From NCBI RefSeq assembly GCF_001905125.1, contig NZ_LWLE01000033.1, positions 307,234 to 371,233 on the forward strand: 64,000 nt of DNA, given 5' to 3'. The translations under genes and the position numbers were made by a program. Origin of the DNA: Streptomyces sp. TSRI0281 (lineage in GTDB: Bacteria > Actinomycetota > Actinomycetes > Streptomycetales > Streptomycetaceae). Below, piece after piece: positions 24,680 through 34,700 of this stretch. The notes under the pieces were generated by a model that saw nothing but the letters and a program-made list of their open reading frames with translations, did no database searches and was not told the origin of the DNA. Every line of letters begins with the position of its first letter. The stretch's first letter is position 1.

Positions 24680-25696
24680 ATGGCTGTCCACACCAGCCAG
24701 TCGGTGGCGAAGGCCGCGGACGACGACGTCGTCCGCGGCCCCAGCCGCGGTACTGGTAACCCCCCGCCGCCGGGTCCGCTCCGGCGGGCCATGTCGACCC
24801 ACTGGTACGCCTGGGTCATGGTCGCCCCGGTCGTCCTCGTGATCGGCGTGATCATCGGCTACCCGCTGGTCCGCGGCATCTACCTGTCGCTGACCGACGC
24901 CAACGAGCGCAACGTCGCGCGGTCCATCGGGGTCAACGAACTGCCCGCCACCTACAAGTTCGTGGGTGCGGACAACTACGTCGACGCCCTGACGGGTAAC
25001 CAGTTCCTCGGCACGCTCGGCTGGACGCTGGTGTGGACGGTCTCCTGCGTGGGCATCACGTTCTGCCTCGGCATGGCGCTGGCCAACATCCTCAACCGAC
25101 GCATCGCCGGACGCTCCGCCTACCGCATGGCCCTCATCCTGCCCTGGGCCATCCCCGGCTTCGTCTCGGTCTTCGCCTGGCGCTTCCTCTACAACGAGGA
25201 CCGCGGGCTGCTCAACAAGATCCTCGGCGGTGCGGGCATCGACGGGGTGCCGTGGCTGAACGACCCCACCTGGGCCAAGTTCTCCGTCATCGCGGTCAAC
25301 GTCTGGCTCGGCATCCCGTTCATGATGGTCGCCCTGCTCGGCGGACTGCAGTCCATACCCTCGGAGCAGTACGAGGCGGCCGAGATGGACGGCGCCACCG
25401 CCTGGCAGCGCTTCCGGCACATCACGCTGCCCGGGCTGCGCCCGGTCTCCACCACGGTGGTCCTGCTCTCCACCATCTGGACCTTCAACATGTTCCCGGT
25501 GATCTTCCTGCTGACCCGCGGCGGACCCGGCGAGGCCACCCAGATCCTCGTCACCCAGGCGTACAAGTTCTCCTTCGAGATCAGCCCGCGCGACTTCGCG
25601 CAGTCCTCCACGTGGGGCGTGCTGATCCTCGTACTCCTGATGCTCTTCGCCGTGGTCTACCGGCGAGTCCTGCGCACCCAGGGAGACAACTGGTGA
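24680..25696 (+). CDS. malF: maltose ABC transporter permease MalF
   Basis: 338 aa with six to seven TM helices and the EAA coupling loop EQYEAAEMDGATAWQRFRHI near residue 230, which docks on the ATPase. It lacks the long periplasmic P2 loop of enterobacterial MalF, as usual in Gram-positives. Its stop overlaps the malG start by GTGA. Confidence 0.93.
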   Translation: MAVHTSQSVAKAADDDVVRGPSRGTGNPPPPGPLRRAMSTHWYAWVMVAPVVLVIGVIIGYPLVRGIYLSLTDANERNVARSIGVNELPATYKFVGADNYVDALTGNQFLGTLGWTLVWTVSCVGITFCLGMALANILNRRIAGRSAYRMALILPWAIPGFVSVFAWRFLYNEDRGLLNKILGGAGIDGVPWLNDPTWAKFSVIAVNVWLGIPFMMVALLGGLQSIPSEQYEAAEMDGATAWQRFRHITLPGLRPVSTTVVLLSTIWTFNMFPVIFLLTRGGPGEATQILVTQAYKFSFEISPRDFAQSSTWGVLILVLLMLFAVVYRRVLRTQGDNW

Positions 25697-26571
25697 CCAC
25701 CGTGACCGAGCACTCCGGCCGGCACGCCGTCCGCAAGCCGCGCCTGCGCGGCGACCGTTCGCCGTTCGCCTCCGTGGCCCTGCACCTCACCCTGATCATC
25801 GCGTCCGTCATCGCGGTCTTCCCGGTGCTGTGGGTCCTGCTGACCTCGCTCAAGCCCGCCCAGTACGCCACGACGACGGACTTCTTCCGCGAGACCACGT
25901 TCGTCAACTACACGAACCTGATCAGGGACACCGAGTTCCTGAGCTGGTTCGGCAACTCCGTGATCATCGCGGGGCTCTCCACCGTCATCGGTGTGTTCGT
26001 CTCCGCCACCACCGGCTACGCCGTCAGCCGCTTCCGCTTCCCCGGCAAGCGCGGGCTGATGTGGACGCTGCTGATCACACAGATGTTCCCGGTCGCGGTC
26101 CTCATCGTGCCGATCTACAACATCATGTCGAGCGTCGGCCTGCTCAATCAGCCCGCCGGCCTCGTCATCACCTACCTCACCATCTCGGTGCCGTTCTGCG
26201 CCTGGATGATGAAGGGGTTCTTCGACACCATCCCGCGGGAGATCGACGAATCCGGGCAGGTCGACGGACTCACCCCGTTCGGCACGTTCTGGCGGCTCAT
26301 CCTGCCGCTGGCCAAGCCCGGCCTCGCGGTCACCGCGTTCTACTCCTTCATCACCGCCTGGGGCGAAGTGGCGTACGCCTCCGCCTTCATGGTCGGTGAC
26401 GAGAACCTCACGCTCGCCGGCGGACTGCAGAAGTTCGTCAACCAGTACGGGGCCCAGTGGGGCCCGATGACCGCGGCCTCCGTGCTCATCGCGATCCCGG
26501 CGGCCCTGGTCTTCCTCTTCGCGCAGAAGCACCTGGTCACCGGTATGTCCGCCGGAGCAGTCAAGGGCTGA
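25693..26571 (+). CDS. malG: maltose ABC transporter permease MalG
   Basis: 292 aa, six TM helices, EAA loop REIDESGQVDGLTPFGTFWR near residue 190. GTG 25693 overlaps the malF stop, giving coupled translation. No ABC ATPase gene is nearby; Streptomyces sugar importers of this kind share the ATPase MsiK encoded elsewhere. Confidence 0.94.
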   Translation: MTTVTEHSGRHAVRKPRLRGDRSPFASVALHLTLIIASVIAVFPVLWVLLTSLKPAQYATTTDFFRETTFVNYTNLIRDTEFLSWFGNSVIIAGLSTVIGVFVSATTGYAVSRFRFPGKRGLMWTLLITQMFPVAVLIVPIYNIMSSVGLLNQPAGLVITYLTISVPFCAWMMKGFFDTIPREIDESGQVDGLTPFGTFWRLILPLAKPGLAVTAFYSFITAWGEVAYASAFMVGDENLTLAGGLQKFVNQYGAQWGPMTAASVLIAIPAALVFLFAQKHLVTGMSAGAVKG

Positions 26572-26574
26572 CCC

Positions 26575-26606
26575 GGAAGGGGGCCGACGGTCTTCGGCCC
26601 CCTTCC
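26575..26606 (+). terminator. intra-cluster terminator between malG and aglA
   Basis: A perfect 13-bp stem (GGAAGGGGGCCGA, 26575-26587, with 26594-26606) and a 6-nt loop lie 3 nt after the malG stop. It probably limits read-through into aglA, so the transport genes and the hydrolase may be made at different levels. Confidence 0.75.
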
Positions 26607-26705
26607 CGCCACCCGCACGACCCGCACCACCGCATCCGTCACGGCGGCGCCGGATCCCCGACCCGGTCCCGGCGCCGCTCCCCACCCAGACACCCCAGGG
26701 ACGAC

Positions 26706-28382
26706 ATGACCCAGCACCTCGCTGCCCCCTCCACCGGCACGTCCGACGACGCCCCGGGCCACCGCACCGGCTGGTGGAAGGACGCGGTGATCTACCAGGT
26801 CTACCCACGGAGCTTCGCCGACGGCAACGGCGACGGCATGGGCGATCTCGCGGGCGTCACCGCCCGGCTCCCGTACCTCAAGGACCTCGGTGTCGACGCC
26901 GTCTGGCTCAGCCCCTTCTACGCCTCGCCGCAGGCCGACGCGGGCTACGACGTCTCCGACTACCGGGCCATCGACCCGATGTTCGGCAGCCTCCTGGACG
27001 CCGACGCCCTGATCCGCGACGCCCACGACCTGGGCCTGCGCATCATCGTGGACCTGGTGCCCAACCACTCCTCCGACCAGCACGAGTGGTTCAAGCGCGC
27101 CCTGGCCGAGGGCCCCGGCTCCGCCCTGCGCGACCGCTACCACTTCCGCCCCGGCAAGGGCGCGGACGGCGAACTCCCGCCCAACGACTGGGAGTCCATC
27201 TTCGGCGGCCCGGCCTGGACCCGGACCACCGGCCCCGACGGCACCCCCGGCGACTGGTACCTCCACCTGTTCGCCCCGGAGCAGCCCGACTTCAACTGGG
27301 AGCACCCGGCCGTCGCCGACGAGTTCCGCTCGATCCTGCGCTTCTGGCTCGACATGGGCGTCGACGGCTTCCGGGTGGACGTCGCCCACGGTCTCGTCAA
27401 GGCCGAGGGCCTGCCCGACCTCGGCGGCCACGACCAGCTCAAGCTGCTCGGCAACGACGTCATGCCGTTCTTCGACCAGGACGGCGTGCACGAGATCTAC
27501 CGCAGCTGGCGCACCATCCTCGACGAGTACCCGGGCGAGCGGATCGCCGTCGCCGAGGCATGGACCCCCACCGTCGAGCGCACCGCGAACTACGTGCGCC
27601 CCGACGAGATGCACCAGGCGTTCAACTTCCAGTACCTGTCCACCGCCTGGGACGCCGCCGAACTGCGCACGGTCATCGACACCTCGCTCGAAGCGATGCG
27701 GCCGGTCGGCGCCCCCGCCACCTGGGTGCTCTCCAACCACGATGTCACCCGGCACTCCACCCGGTTCGCCAACCCGCCCGGCCTCGGCACCCAGATCCGT
27801 ACCCCCGGAGACCGCGAGCTCGGCCTGCGCCGGGCCCGTGCGGCGACCCTGCTGATGCTGGCCCTGCCCGGCTCCGCCTACGTCTACCAGGGCGAGGAGC
27901 TCGGCCTGCCCGACGTCACCGACCTGCCCGACGAGGTCCGTCAGGACCCGTCGTTCTTCCGCGCGGCGGGCCAGGACGGCTTCCGCGACGGCTGCCGGGT
28001 GCCGATCCCGTGGACCCGCGAGGGCAGCTCGTACGGCTTCGGCACCGGCGGCAGCTGGCTCCCGCAGCCGGCCGGCTGGGGCGACCTCTCCATCGAGGCG
28101 CAGACCGGGGCCGAGGGCTCCACGCTGGAGCTCTACCGGGCCGCCATCGCCGCCCGGCGCGAGCACCCGGGGCTCGGCGCGGGCACCGCGGTCGAGTGGC
28201 TGGACGCCCCCGAGGGCGTCCTGGTCTTCGGCCGGCCCGGCTTCGTCTGCACCGTCAACACCACCGGCGCCCCGGTGCGGATGCCCGCCCGCGGCAACGT
28301 GCTGCTGGCCAGCGCCCCGGTGACCGTCGACGGCGCCGAGGCCGTGCTGCCCGCCGACAGCACCGTGTGGTGGACGGTGTGA
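26706..28382 (+). CDS. aglA: GH13 alpha-glucosidase
   Basis: 558 aa, no signal peptide, so it acts in the cytosol on imported maltose and maltodextrins. GH13 barrel with the expected catalytic residues: nucleophile D225 in DGFRVDVAHGL, acid/base E284 in VAEAW and D346 in LSNHDVTRHS; the N-terminal WWKDAVIYQVYPRSF is typical of oligo-glucosidases. ATG 26706 has AGGGACG upstream. It lies after the malG terminator and overlaps the second LacI gene by GTGA. Confidence 0.93.
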   Translation: MTQHLAAPSTGTSDDAPGHRTGWWKDAVIYQVYPRSFADGNGDGMGDLAGVTARLPYLKDLGVDAVWLSPFYASPQADAGYDVSDYRAIDPMFGSLLDADALIRDAHDLGLRIIVDLVPNHSSDQHEWFKRALAEGPGSALRDRYHFRPGKGADGELPPNDWESIFGGPAWTRTTGPDGTPGDWYLHLFAPEQPDFNWEHPAVADEFRSILRFWLDMGVDGFRVDVAHGLVKAEGLPDLGGHDQLKLLGNDVMPFFDQDGVHEIYRSWRTILDEYPGERIAVAEAWTPTVERTANYVRPDEMHQAFNFQYLSTAWDAAELRTVIDTSLEAMRPVGAPATWVLSNHDVTRHSTRFANPPGLGTQIRTPGDRELGLRRARAATLLMLALPGSAYVYQGEELGLPDVTDLPDEVRQDPSFFRAAGQDGFRDGCRVPIPWTREGSSYGFGTGGSWLPQPAGWGDLSIEAQTGAEGSTLELYRAAIAARREHPGLGAGTAVEWLDAPEGVLVFGRPGFVCTVNTTGAPVRMPARGNVLLASAPVTVDGAEAVLPADSTVWWTV

Positions 28383-29428
28383 CTCTGCCCGCACCCAGGA
28401 CCGGTCCGGCGCCGCGGCTCTCCGACATCGCCGGACAGGCCGAGGTCAGCGAGGCGACCGTCAGCCGGGTGCTCAACGGGAAGCCGGGCGTCGCGGACAC
28501 CACGCGTCAGCGGGTGCTCGCGGCGCTCGACATCCTCGGCTACGAACGGCCCGTGCGGCTGCGGCAGCGCAGCGCCGGACTGATCGGGCTGGTGACACCC
28601 GAACTCACCAACCCGATCTTCCCGGCCTTCGCGCAGTCCGTCGAACAGGTCCTGGCCGGGCACGGCTACACCCCGGTGCTCTGCACCCAGCTGCCGGGCG
28701 GCGCCACCGAGGACGAGCTCGTCGAGCAGCTCGTCGAACGGGGCGTCGGCGGCATCGTGTTCCTGTCCGGGCTGCACGCCGACCTGTCGGCCGACCCGGC
28801 ACGGTACGCGGCGCTCACCGAGCGCGGCGTACCGTTCGTCCTGATCAACGGCTACAACGAACGGATCAGCGCGCCGTTCGTCTCGCCCGACGACACCGCC
28901 GCCGTGCGGATGGCCGTGGGGCACCTGGCGGACCTGGGTCACCGCAGGATCGGTCTGGCGATCGGGCCGCAGCGCTACGTCCCCTCCCGCCGCAAGCGCG
29001 ACGGCTTCCTCGACGCGTCGGCCTCGGTGCTCGGACTGCCCCGGGCCGAGGCCGAACTCCTGGTCTGCTCCACGCTGTTCAGCGTGGAGGGCGGCCAGGT
29101 CGCGGCGGGCGCCCTGCTGGACCTGGGCTGCACCGGCATCGTCTGCGGGAGCGATCTGATGGCGCTCGGTGTGGTGCGGGCGGCCAGGGGGCGGGGGCTC
29201 GACGTCCCCCGTGATGTCTCGGTCGTCGGCTTCGACGACTCGCAGCTGATCGCGTTCACCGACCCGCCGCTGACCACGGTGCGCCAGCCCGTGCAGGCGA
29301 TGGCGGCGGCGGCGGTGGGCGCCCTGCTGGAGGAGATCGGCGGCAGCCCGGTGCAGCGCACGGAGTATGTGTTCCAGCCGGAGCTGGTGGTACGGGGGTC
29401 GACGGCGGCGGTGGTGCGCGCCGTCTGA
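28379..29428 (+). CDS. second LacI-family regulator, MalR paralogue
   Basis: 349 aa. The HTH (SDIAGQAEVSEATVSRVLNGKP) and hinge are nearly the same as in MalR, and the ligand domain aligns over its whole length (e.g. GLHADLSADPARY versus GLHADTSADMQRY), so the two arose by duplication. The GTG start overlaps the aglA stop, coupling it to the hydrolase. It probably recognises the same CTTGC-type operators as MalR, perhaps with a different effector, and may control the amylase gene 517 bp downstream. A second regulator translated with aglA is unusual for the mal cluster as I recall it. Confidence 0.9.
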   Translation: MTLPAPRTGPAPRLSDIAGQAEVSEATVSRVLNGKPGVADTTRQRVLAALDILGYERPVRLRQRSAGLIGLVTPELTNPIFPAFAQSVEQVLAGHGYTPVLCTQLPGGATEDELVEQLVERGVGGIVFLSGLHADLSADPARYAALTERGVPFVLINGYNERISAPFVSPDDTAAVRMAVGHLADLGHRRIGLAIGPQRYVPSRRKRDGFLDASASVLGLPRAEAELLVCSTLFSVEGGQVAAGALLDLGCTGIVCGSDLMALGVVRAARGRGLDVPRDVSVVGFDDSQLIAFTDPPLTTVRQPVQAMAAAAVGALLEEIGGSPVQRTEYVFQPELVVRGSTAAVVRAV

Positions 29429-29448
29429 CCGAGGGCGGAACCGCCCGC

Positions 29449-29560
29449 CGTACGGGAGAGACACCGGACGTACGGGAGAGGCATCGGTCGTGCAGGAGAC
29501 ACCCGCCGCACGGGAGAGGCGTCGGTCGTACGGGAACGGGAGAGGCCCCTGACGTACAGG
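29449..29560. repeat. degenerate tandem repeat downstream of the MalR paralogue
   Basis: Five imperfect copies of a unit of about 22-30 bp containing CGTACGGGAGAGGC and CATCGGTCG follow the stop codon. The last copy provides the left arm of the hairpin at 29557-29621. Confidence 0.7.
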
Positions 29561-29621
29561 AGAGGCACCGGGAGTCGGCCCAGGACGGGCCGGCGGGGAG
29601 TTACTCCGGGTGCCTCTCCTG
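29557..29621 (+). terminator. long terminator stem-loop after aglA-lacI
   Basis: A 19-bp stem (29557-29575 with 29603-29621, one mismatch) encloses a 27-nt loop with its own inner stem CGGCCC/GGGCCG. The gap 29429-29944 (516 bp) contains this element, the repeat, the amylase operators and promoter, and no gene. Confidence 0.7.
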
Positions 29622-29726
29622 CCGTGACCGGCCCGGCCGGCCGGGCGCGTGGGGCCCGGCGCCGAGGCGGCCGGGACCCCCGGCCGACCGGGCCGGAGTC
29701 CGGATGAACTTTACCTTCCCGCAATA

Positions 29727-29749
29727 ACTTGCGAAAGACTTTGCAGGCA
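29727..29749. promoter_or_regulatory. upstream MalR-type half-sites of the amylase gene
   Basis: ACTTGCGAAAG and ACTTTGCAGG lie as direct repeats 11 bp apart, about 50 bp before the amylase -35 box, matching the CTTGC motif of the malE region. Confidence 0.5.
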
Positions 29750-29795
29750 GGAAACTGCCTGATTTCGTGGATGTGAGCGGGAGATGTCCAAAGGG

Positions 29796-29824
29796 TTGAC
29801 CGAGGCGGAGCGGGCTCGTACGGT
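29796..29824 (+). promoter_or_regulatory. amylase promoter
   Basis: TTGACC (29796-29801), 17-nt spacer, TACGGT (29819-29824): a good vegetative promoter directly before the MalR palindrome. Confidence 0.65.
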
Positions 29825-29846
29825 CTGCTCCGCGGCAAGGTTTGCA

Positions 29847-29861
29847 TTCTTGCAGCAAGAA
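29847..29861. promoter_or_regulatory. MalR operator of the amylase gene
   Basis: A perfect 15-bp palindrome TTCTTGCAGCAAGAA centred 30 bp after the -10 box. The same CTTGC/GCAAG arms occur upstream of malE. A further GCAAGG-TTTGC element precedes it at 29835. Confidence 0.75.
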
Positions 29862-29944
29862 CCTTCAGGAGCCTTGAGGGCACGGCGCGTTGCCACGTGA
29901 GGCTGCACCGTCACCCGCGTTTCCCCCACAGCAGGAGGAAAGAC

Positions 29945-31672
29945 ATGGCACGCAGACCCCTCTCTGCCGCACTCGCACTCGTGGCAGGCGCCGCTGTCCT
30001 CGCCGTCCCCGCCCAACTCGGCGCGGCGGACACCGCACAGGCCGCCGGTCCGGGCGACAAGGACGTCACCGCCGTGATGTTCGAGTGGAAGTTCGACTCC
30101 ATAGCCAAGGCGTGCACGGACACCCTCGGTCCGGCCGGCTACGGCTTCGTCCAGGTCTCGCCGCCCCAGGAGCACATCCAGGGCGGTCAGTGGTGGACCT
30201 CCTACCAGCCCGTCAGCTACCGGATAGCCGGCCGGCTCGGCGACCGGAACGCCTTCGCCGCCATGGTGAACACGTGTCACGGGGCGGGCGTCAAGGTCGT
30301 CGCCGACGCCGTCATCAACCACATGTCGGCCGGCTCGGGCACCGGCACCGGCGGCTCCGCCTACGGCAAGTACGACTACCCGGGCATCTACTCGGTCAAC
30401 GACATGAACGACTGCCAGTCGCCGATCACCAACTACGGCGACCGCGGCAACGTACAGAACTGCGAACTCGTCGGCCTGGCCGACCTGGACACCGGCGAGG
30501 ACTACGTACGCGGCAGGATCGCCGGGTACCTCAACGACCTGCTCTCCCTCGGCGTCGACGGCTTCCGGATCGACGCGGCCAAGCACATGCCCGCCGGTGA
30601 TCTCGCCGCCATCAAGTCCCGGCTGAGCAACCCCGGTGTCTACTGGAAGCAGGAGGCCATCTACGGCGGCGGCGAGGCCGTCTCGCCCTCCGAGTACCTC
30701 GGCACCGGCGACGTCCAGGAATTCCGCTACGCCCGCGGCCTCAAGCAGACCTTCCTCAACGAGAACCTCGCCAACCTGAAGAACTACGGCGAGGGCTGGG
30801 GCTTCATGGAGTCGGGCAGGTCGGCGGTCTTCGTCGACAACCACGACACCGAGCGCAACGGCGAGACGCTGACCTACAAGAACGGCGCCGACTACACCCT
30901 CGCCCATGTGTTCATGCTGGCCTGGCCCTACGGCTCCCCGGACGTCCACTCCGGATACGAGTGGTCCGACAAGGACGCCGGACCTCCCAACGGCGGTCAG
31001 GTCGGCGCCTGTTACAGCGACGGCTGGAAGTGCCAGCACGCCTGGCGCGAGATCTCCTCCATGGTCGGCTTCCGCAACGCCGCCCGCGGCCAGGCGGTCA
31101 CCGACTGGTGGGACAACGGCGCCGACCGGATCGCGTTCGGACGGGGTGCGAAGGCGTACGTCGCCATCAACCACGAGGGCTCGGCCCTGACCCGTACGTT
31201 CCAGACGTCGCTGCCCGCCGGTGACTACTGCGACATCCAGTCCGGCAACGGCGTCACCGTCGACGGATCGGGCCGGTTCACCGCCACGCTCGGCGCCAAC
31301 ACCGCCGTCGCGCTGCACGCGGGCGCCCGCACCTGCACCGGCGGCGGTACCGGCCCGACCGACCCCGGTACGGGCCGGTCCGGCGCCTCCTTCGGCGTCA
31401 ACGCCACCACCCAGCCCGGCCAGAACATCTACGTCACCGGCGACCAGCAGGCCCTCGGCTCCTGGGACCCCGCCAAGGCGCTGAAGCTCGACCCGGCCAC
31501 GTACCCCGTCTGGAAGCTCGATGTGAGCCTGCCCGCCGGTACGTCCTTCGCGTACAAGTACCTCCGCAAGGACGCGGGCGGCAACGTCACCTGGGAGAGC
31601 GGCGCCAACCGCACCGCCACCGTCCCGGCCTCCGGCAGGTCCGCGCTGACCGGCGACGTCTGGCGCGGCTGA
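29945..31672 (+). CDS. secreted alpha-amylase with CBM20
   Basis: 575 aa. Sec signal peptide (about residues 1-34, ending ADTAQAAG), GH13 alpha-amylase domain and C-terminal starch-binding CBM20 (about 478-575; QALGSWDPAKALKL, WKLDVSLPAGTSFAYKY). Catalytic residues: D210 in DGFRIDAAKHM, E237 in YWKQEAI, D301 in VDNHDTER. A Gly/Thr-rich linker joins the domains. It hydrolyses starch outside the cell. ATG 29945 has AGGAGG at 7 nt. Expression is predicted to be MalR-controlled and it ends in a 20-bp terminator. Confidence 0.95.
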   Translation: MARRPLSAALALVAGAAVLAVPAQLGAADTAQAAGPGDKDVTAVMFEWKFDSIAKACTDTLGPAGYGFVQVSPPQEHIQGGQWWTSYQPVSYRIAGRLGDRNAFAAMVNTCHGAGVKVVADAVINHMSAGSGTGTGGSAYGKYDYPGIYSVNDMNDCQSPITNYGDRGNVQNCELVGLADLDTGEDYVRGRIAGYLNDLLSLGVDGFRIDAAKHMPAGDLAAIKSRLSNPGVYWKQEAIYGGGEAVSPSEYLGTGDVQEFRYARGLKQTFLNENLANLKNYGEGWGFMESGRSAVFVDNHDTERNGETLTYKNGADYTLAHVFMLAWPYGSPDVHSGYEWSDKDAGPPNGGQVGACYSDGWKCQHAWREISSMVGFRNAARGQAVTDWWDNGADRIAFGRGAKAYVAINHEGSALTRTFQTSLPAGDYCDIQSGNGVTVDGSGRFTATLGANTAVALHAGARTCTGGGTGPTDPGTGRSGASFGVNATTQPGQNIYVTGDQQALGSWDPAKALKLDPATYPVWKLDVSLPAGTSFAYKYLRKDAGGNVTWESGANRTATVPASGRSALTGDVWRG

Positions 31673-31691
31673 CCCCGCCTCGGCCGCGTCC

Positions 31692-31733
31692 GGGCGGGCC
31701 GGGGGTGCACCGCGGTGCACCCCCGGCCCGCCC
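31692..31733. terminator. terminator between amylase and pullulanase
   Basis: A perfect 20-bp palindromic stem (31692-31711 with 31714-31733) with only 2 nt between the arms. Located 20 nt after the amylase stop and only 57 bp before the next start, so the pullulanase gene probably needs its own promoter or read-through. Confidence 0.8.
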
Positions 31734-31790
31734 CTCGGTACCCGTCCCACCCCGTTCCCACCCCGTGCGAATTCGAGGAGTACCCGCCCC

Positions 31791-34700
31791 GTGTCCCGAA
31801 CAACCCTCCGGCGGGGGGCCGTCGCCGCACTCTGCGCGGCGCTGCTGCCCGTCGTCCCGGCGGCCTCCGCGGCCGCGTCGCCCCGGCCACCGGCCCCGCC
31901 CTCGGACGCCGCACTGGCCCGTGAGCCGGCCCGGCACGACCTGACCCGCGAGCAGTTCTACTTCGTGCTGCCCGACCGCTTCGCCAACGGCGACACCTCC
32001 AACGACCGCGGCGGGCTGACCGGTTCACGCCTGGACACCGGGTACGACCCCACCGACAAGGGGTTCTACCAGGGCGGCGACCTCAAGGGCCTGACCGGGA
32101 AGCTCGACTACATCAAGGGCCTCGGCACCACCGCCATCTGGCTCGCCCCGATCTTCAGGAACCGGCCCGTCCAGGGCACCGGCAAGGACGCCTCGGCCGG
32201 CTACCACGGTTACTGGATCACCGACTTCACCCAGGTCGACCCCCACTTCGGGACCAACGCCGACCTGGAGAAGCTGATCGACAAGGCCCACGCCAAGGGC
32301 ATGAAGGTCTTCTTCGACGTCATCACCAACCACACGGCCGACACCGTCGACTACGCCGAGAAGGAGTACGGCTACAAGCCCAAGGGCGCCTACCCCTACC
32401 TCGACAGGAACGGCCGCCCGTTCGACGACAGCCGGAAGATGGCGAAGGTCGACCAGGACGCGTTCCCGTACACCCCGAAGACCACGGTGAACGCCGGGAC
32501 CAAGAAGCCGTCCTGGCTCAACGACCCCACGATGTACCACAACCGGGGCGACTCGACCTTCGCCGGTGAGTCGGCCGAGTACGGCGACTTCTCCGGGCTC
32601 GACGACCTGTGGACCGAGCGGCCCGAGGTCGTCACCGGCATGGCGGAGATCTACGAGAAGTGGGTCCGCGACTTCGACATCGACGGCTTCCGCATCGACA
32701 CCGTCAAACACGTCGACCTGGACTTCTGGACCCAGTGGGCCACCGCGCTGGACACCTACGCCGCCGAGCGGGGCCGGGACGACTTCTTCATGTTCGGCGA
32801 GGTGTACTCCTCCGACACCGCGATCACCTCGCCCTACGTCACCCGGGGACGGCTCGACGCGACGCTCGACTTCCCGTTCCAGGAGGCCGCCAGGCAGTAC
32901 GCCTCCCAGGGCGCCCCGGCCTCGAAGCTCGCCGCCGTGTACGGCGACGACTACCGCTACACCACCGACAAGGCCAATGCCTACGAGCAGGTGACCTTCC
33001 TCGGCAACCACGACATGGGCCGCATCGGCACCTTCCTCGAACAGGACAACCCGAAGGCCGACGACGCCGAACTGCTCCAGCGGGCCCGCCTCGCCAACGA
33101 GCTGATGTTCCTCGCGCGCGGCAACCCCGTCATCTACTCCGGCGACGAGCAGGGCTTCACCGGCGCGGGCGGCGACAAGGACGCCCGCCAGCCCCTCTTC
33201 GCCTCGAAGGCCGCCGACTACCTCGACGACGATCAGATCGGCACCGACCGTACGCACGCCACGGACGCGTACGACACCGGCCACCCGATCTACCGCTCCA
33301 TCGCCCGGCTCTCCCGGCTGACCAAGGAACACCCGGCGCTGCGCGACGGCGTGCAGACCGAGCGCTACGCGGAAGGCTCCGTCCACGCCTTCTCGCGCAC
33401 CGGCACCGAGCGGTCCAACGAGTACGTCGTCGCCACCAACAACGGCACCGGACCGCGGACCGTCGAGCTGGCCACCGAGTCCGCGCACATGAACTTCCGT
33501 ACGCTGTACGGCGGTTCCGGCACGGTCCGCAGCGGCGGCGACAAGAGGATCACCGTCACCGTGCCCGCGCTCTCCAGCGTCGTGCTGCGCGCCGACAAGC
33601 CCCTCGGCTCCCCGGACGCCCGGCCCGCCATCACCCTGAAGGCGCCCGCCGCCGGAGCCACCGGCACCGTCGAACTGACCGCGGACACCGACGGCGGACA
33701 GCTCAACCGGGTCGTCTTCGCCGCCCGGACCGGCAACGGCAAGTGGCGCACCCTCGGCTCCGCCGACCACGCCCCGTACAAGGTCACCCAGCACCTGGAC
33801 GCCTCCGTGAAGGCCGGGACGCCACTGCGGTACAAAGCCGTCGTCGTGGACCGCGCCGGGCGCACGGCCAGTGCGCTCGCCGCGACCACCGCGGGCCAGG
33901 CACCGCCCGCCGAGAAGCCCGTCGCCGTCGAACGCGACTACGCCGTCGTCCACTACAAGCGCGCGGACGGCGACTACGAGGGCTGGCAGCTGAAGTCCGG
34001 CGACACCTCCGGCGACTTCATCGGGCGCGACGCCTACGGCGCGTTCGCCTGGATCAAGCTCGCCGAGGGCACCTCCTCCCTCCCGTACACCGTCGAGAAG
34101 GCCGGAACCGCAGACGGCCCGCAGCGCACCGTCGACCTCGCGAGGACCGGACAGGTCTGGATCGAGCAGGGCAAGGACGGCCAGAACACCGAGGCACCCG
34201 AAGCACCCGGTCAGGACACCACCAAGGCCGTCCTCAACTACCACCGGGCCGACGGCGACTACGACGGCTGGGGGCTGCACACCTGGACCGGGGCCAAGAA
34301 CCCCACCGACTGGTCCAAGCCGCTCCAGCCGGTGAGGAAGAACGCCTACGGCGTCACCTTCGAGGTGCCGCTCACCGACGGCGCCACCTCGCTCAGCTAC
34401 ATCCTGCACAAGGGCGACGAGAAGGACCTCCCCAGCGACCAGTCACTCGACATCGCCACCCACGGGCACGAGGTCTGGATGCTCGGCGGGCAGCCCGGCT
34501 ATCTGCTGCCGCAGGCTGGCGGCGTTCCCACTCCCGACCTCACCAAGGCCGAGGCCCAGTGGATCGACTCCGGCACCGTCGTCTGGAAGGTGAAGGCCAC
34601 CGACGCCACCAGCCAGCAGCTCGTGTACGCCACGGACACCCCGATCTCCGTCGTCGACGGCGCCCTCTCCGACGAGGGCCGGTGGCTGCGCCTGCGTACC

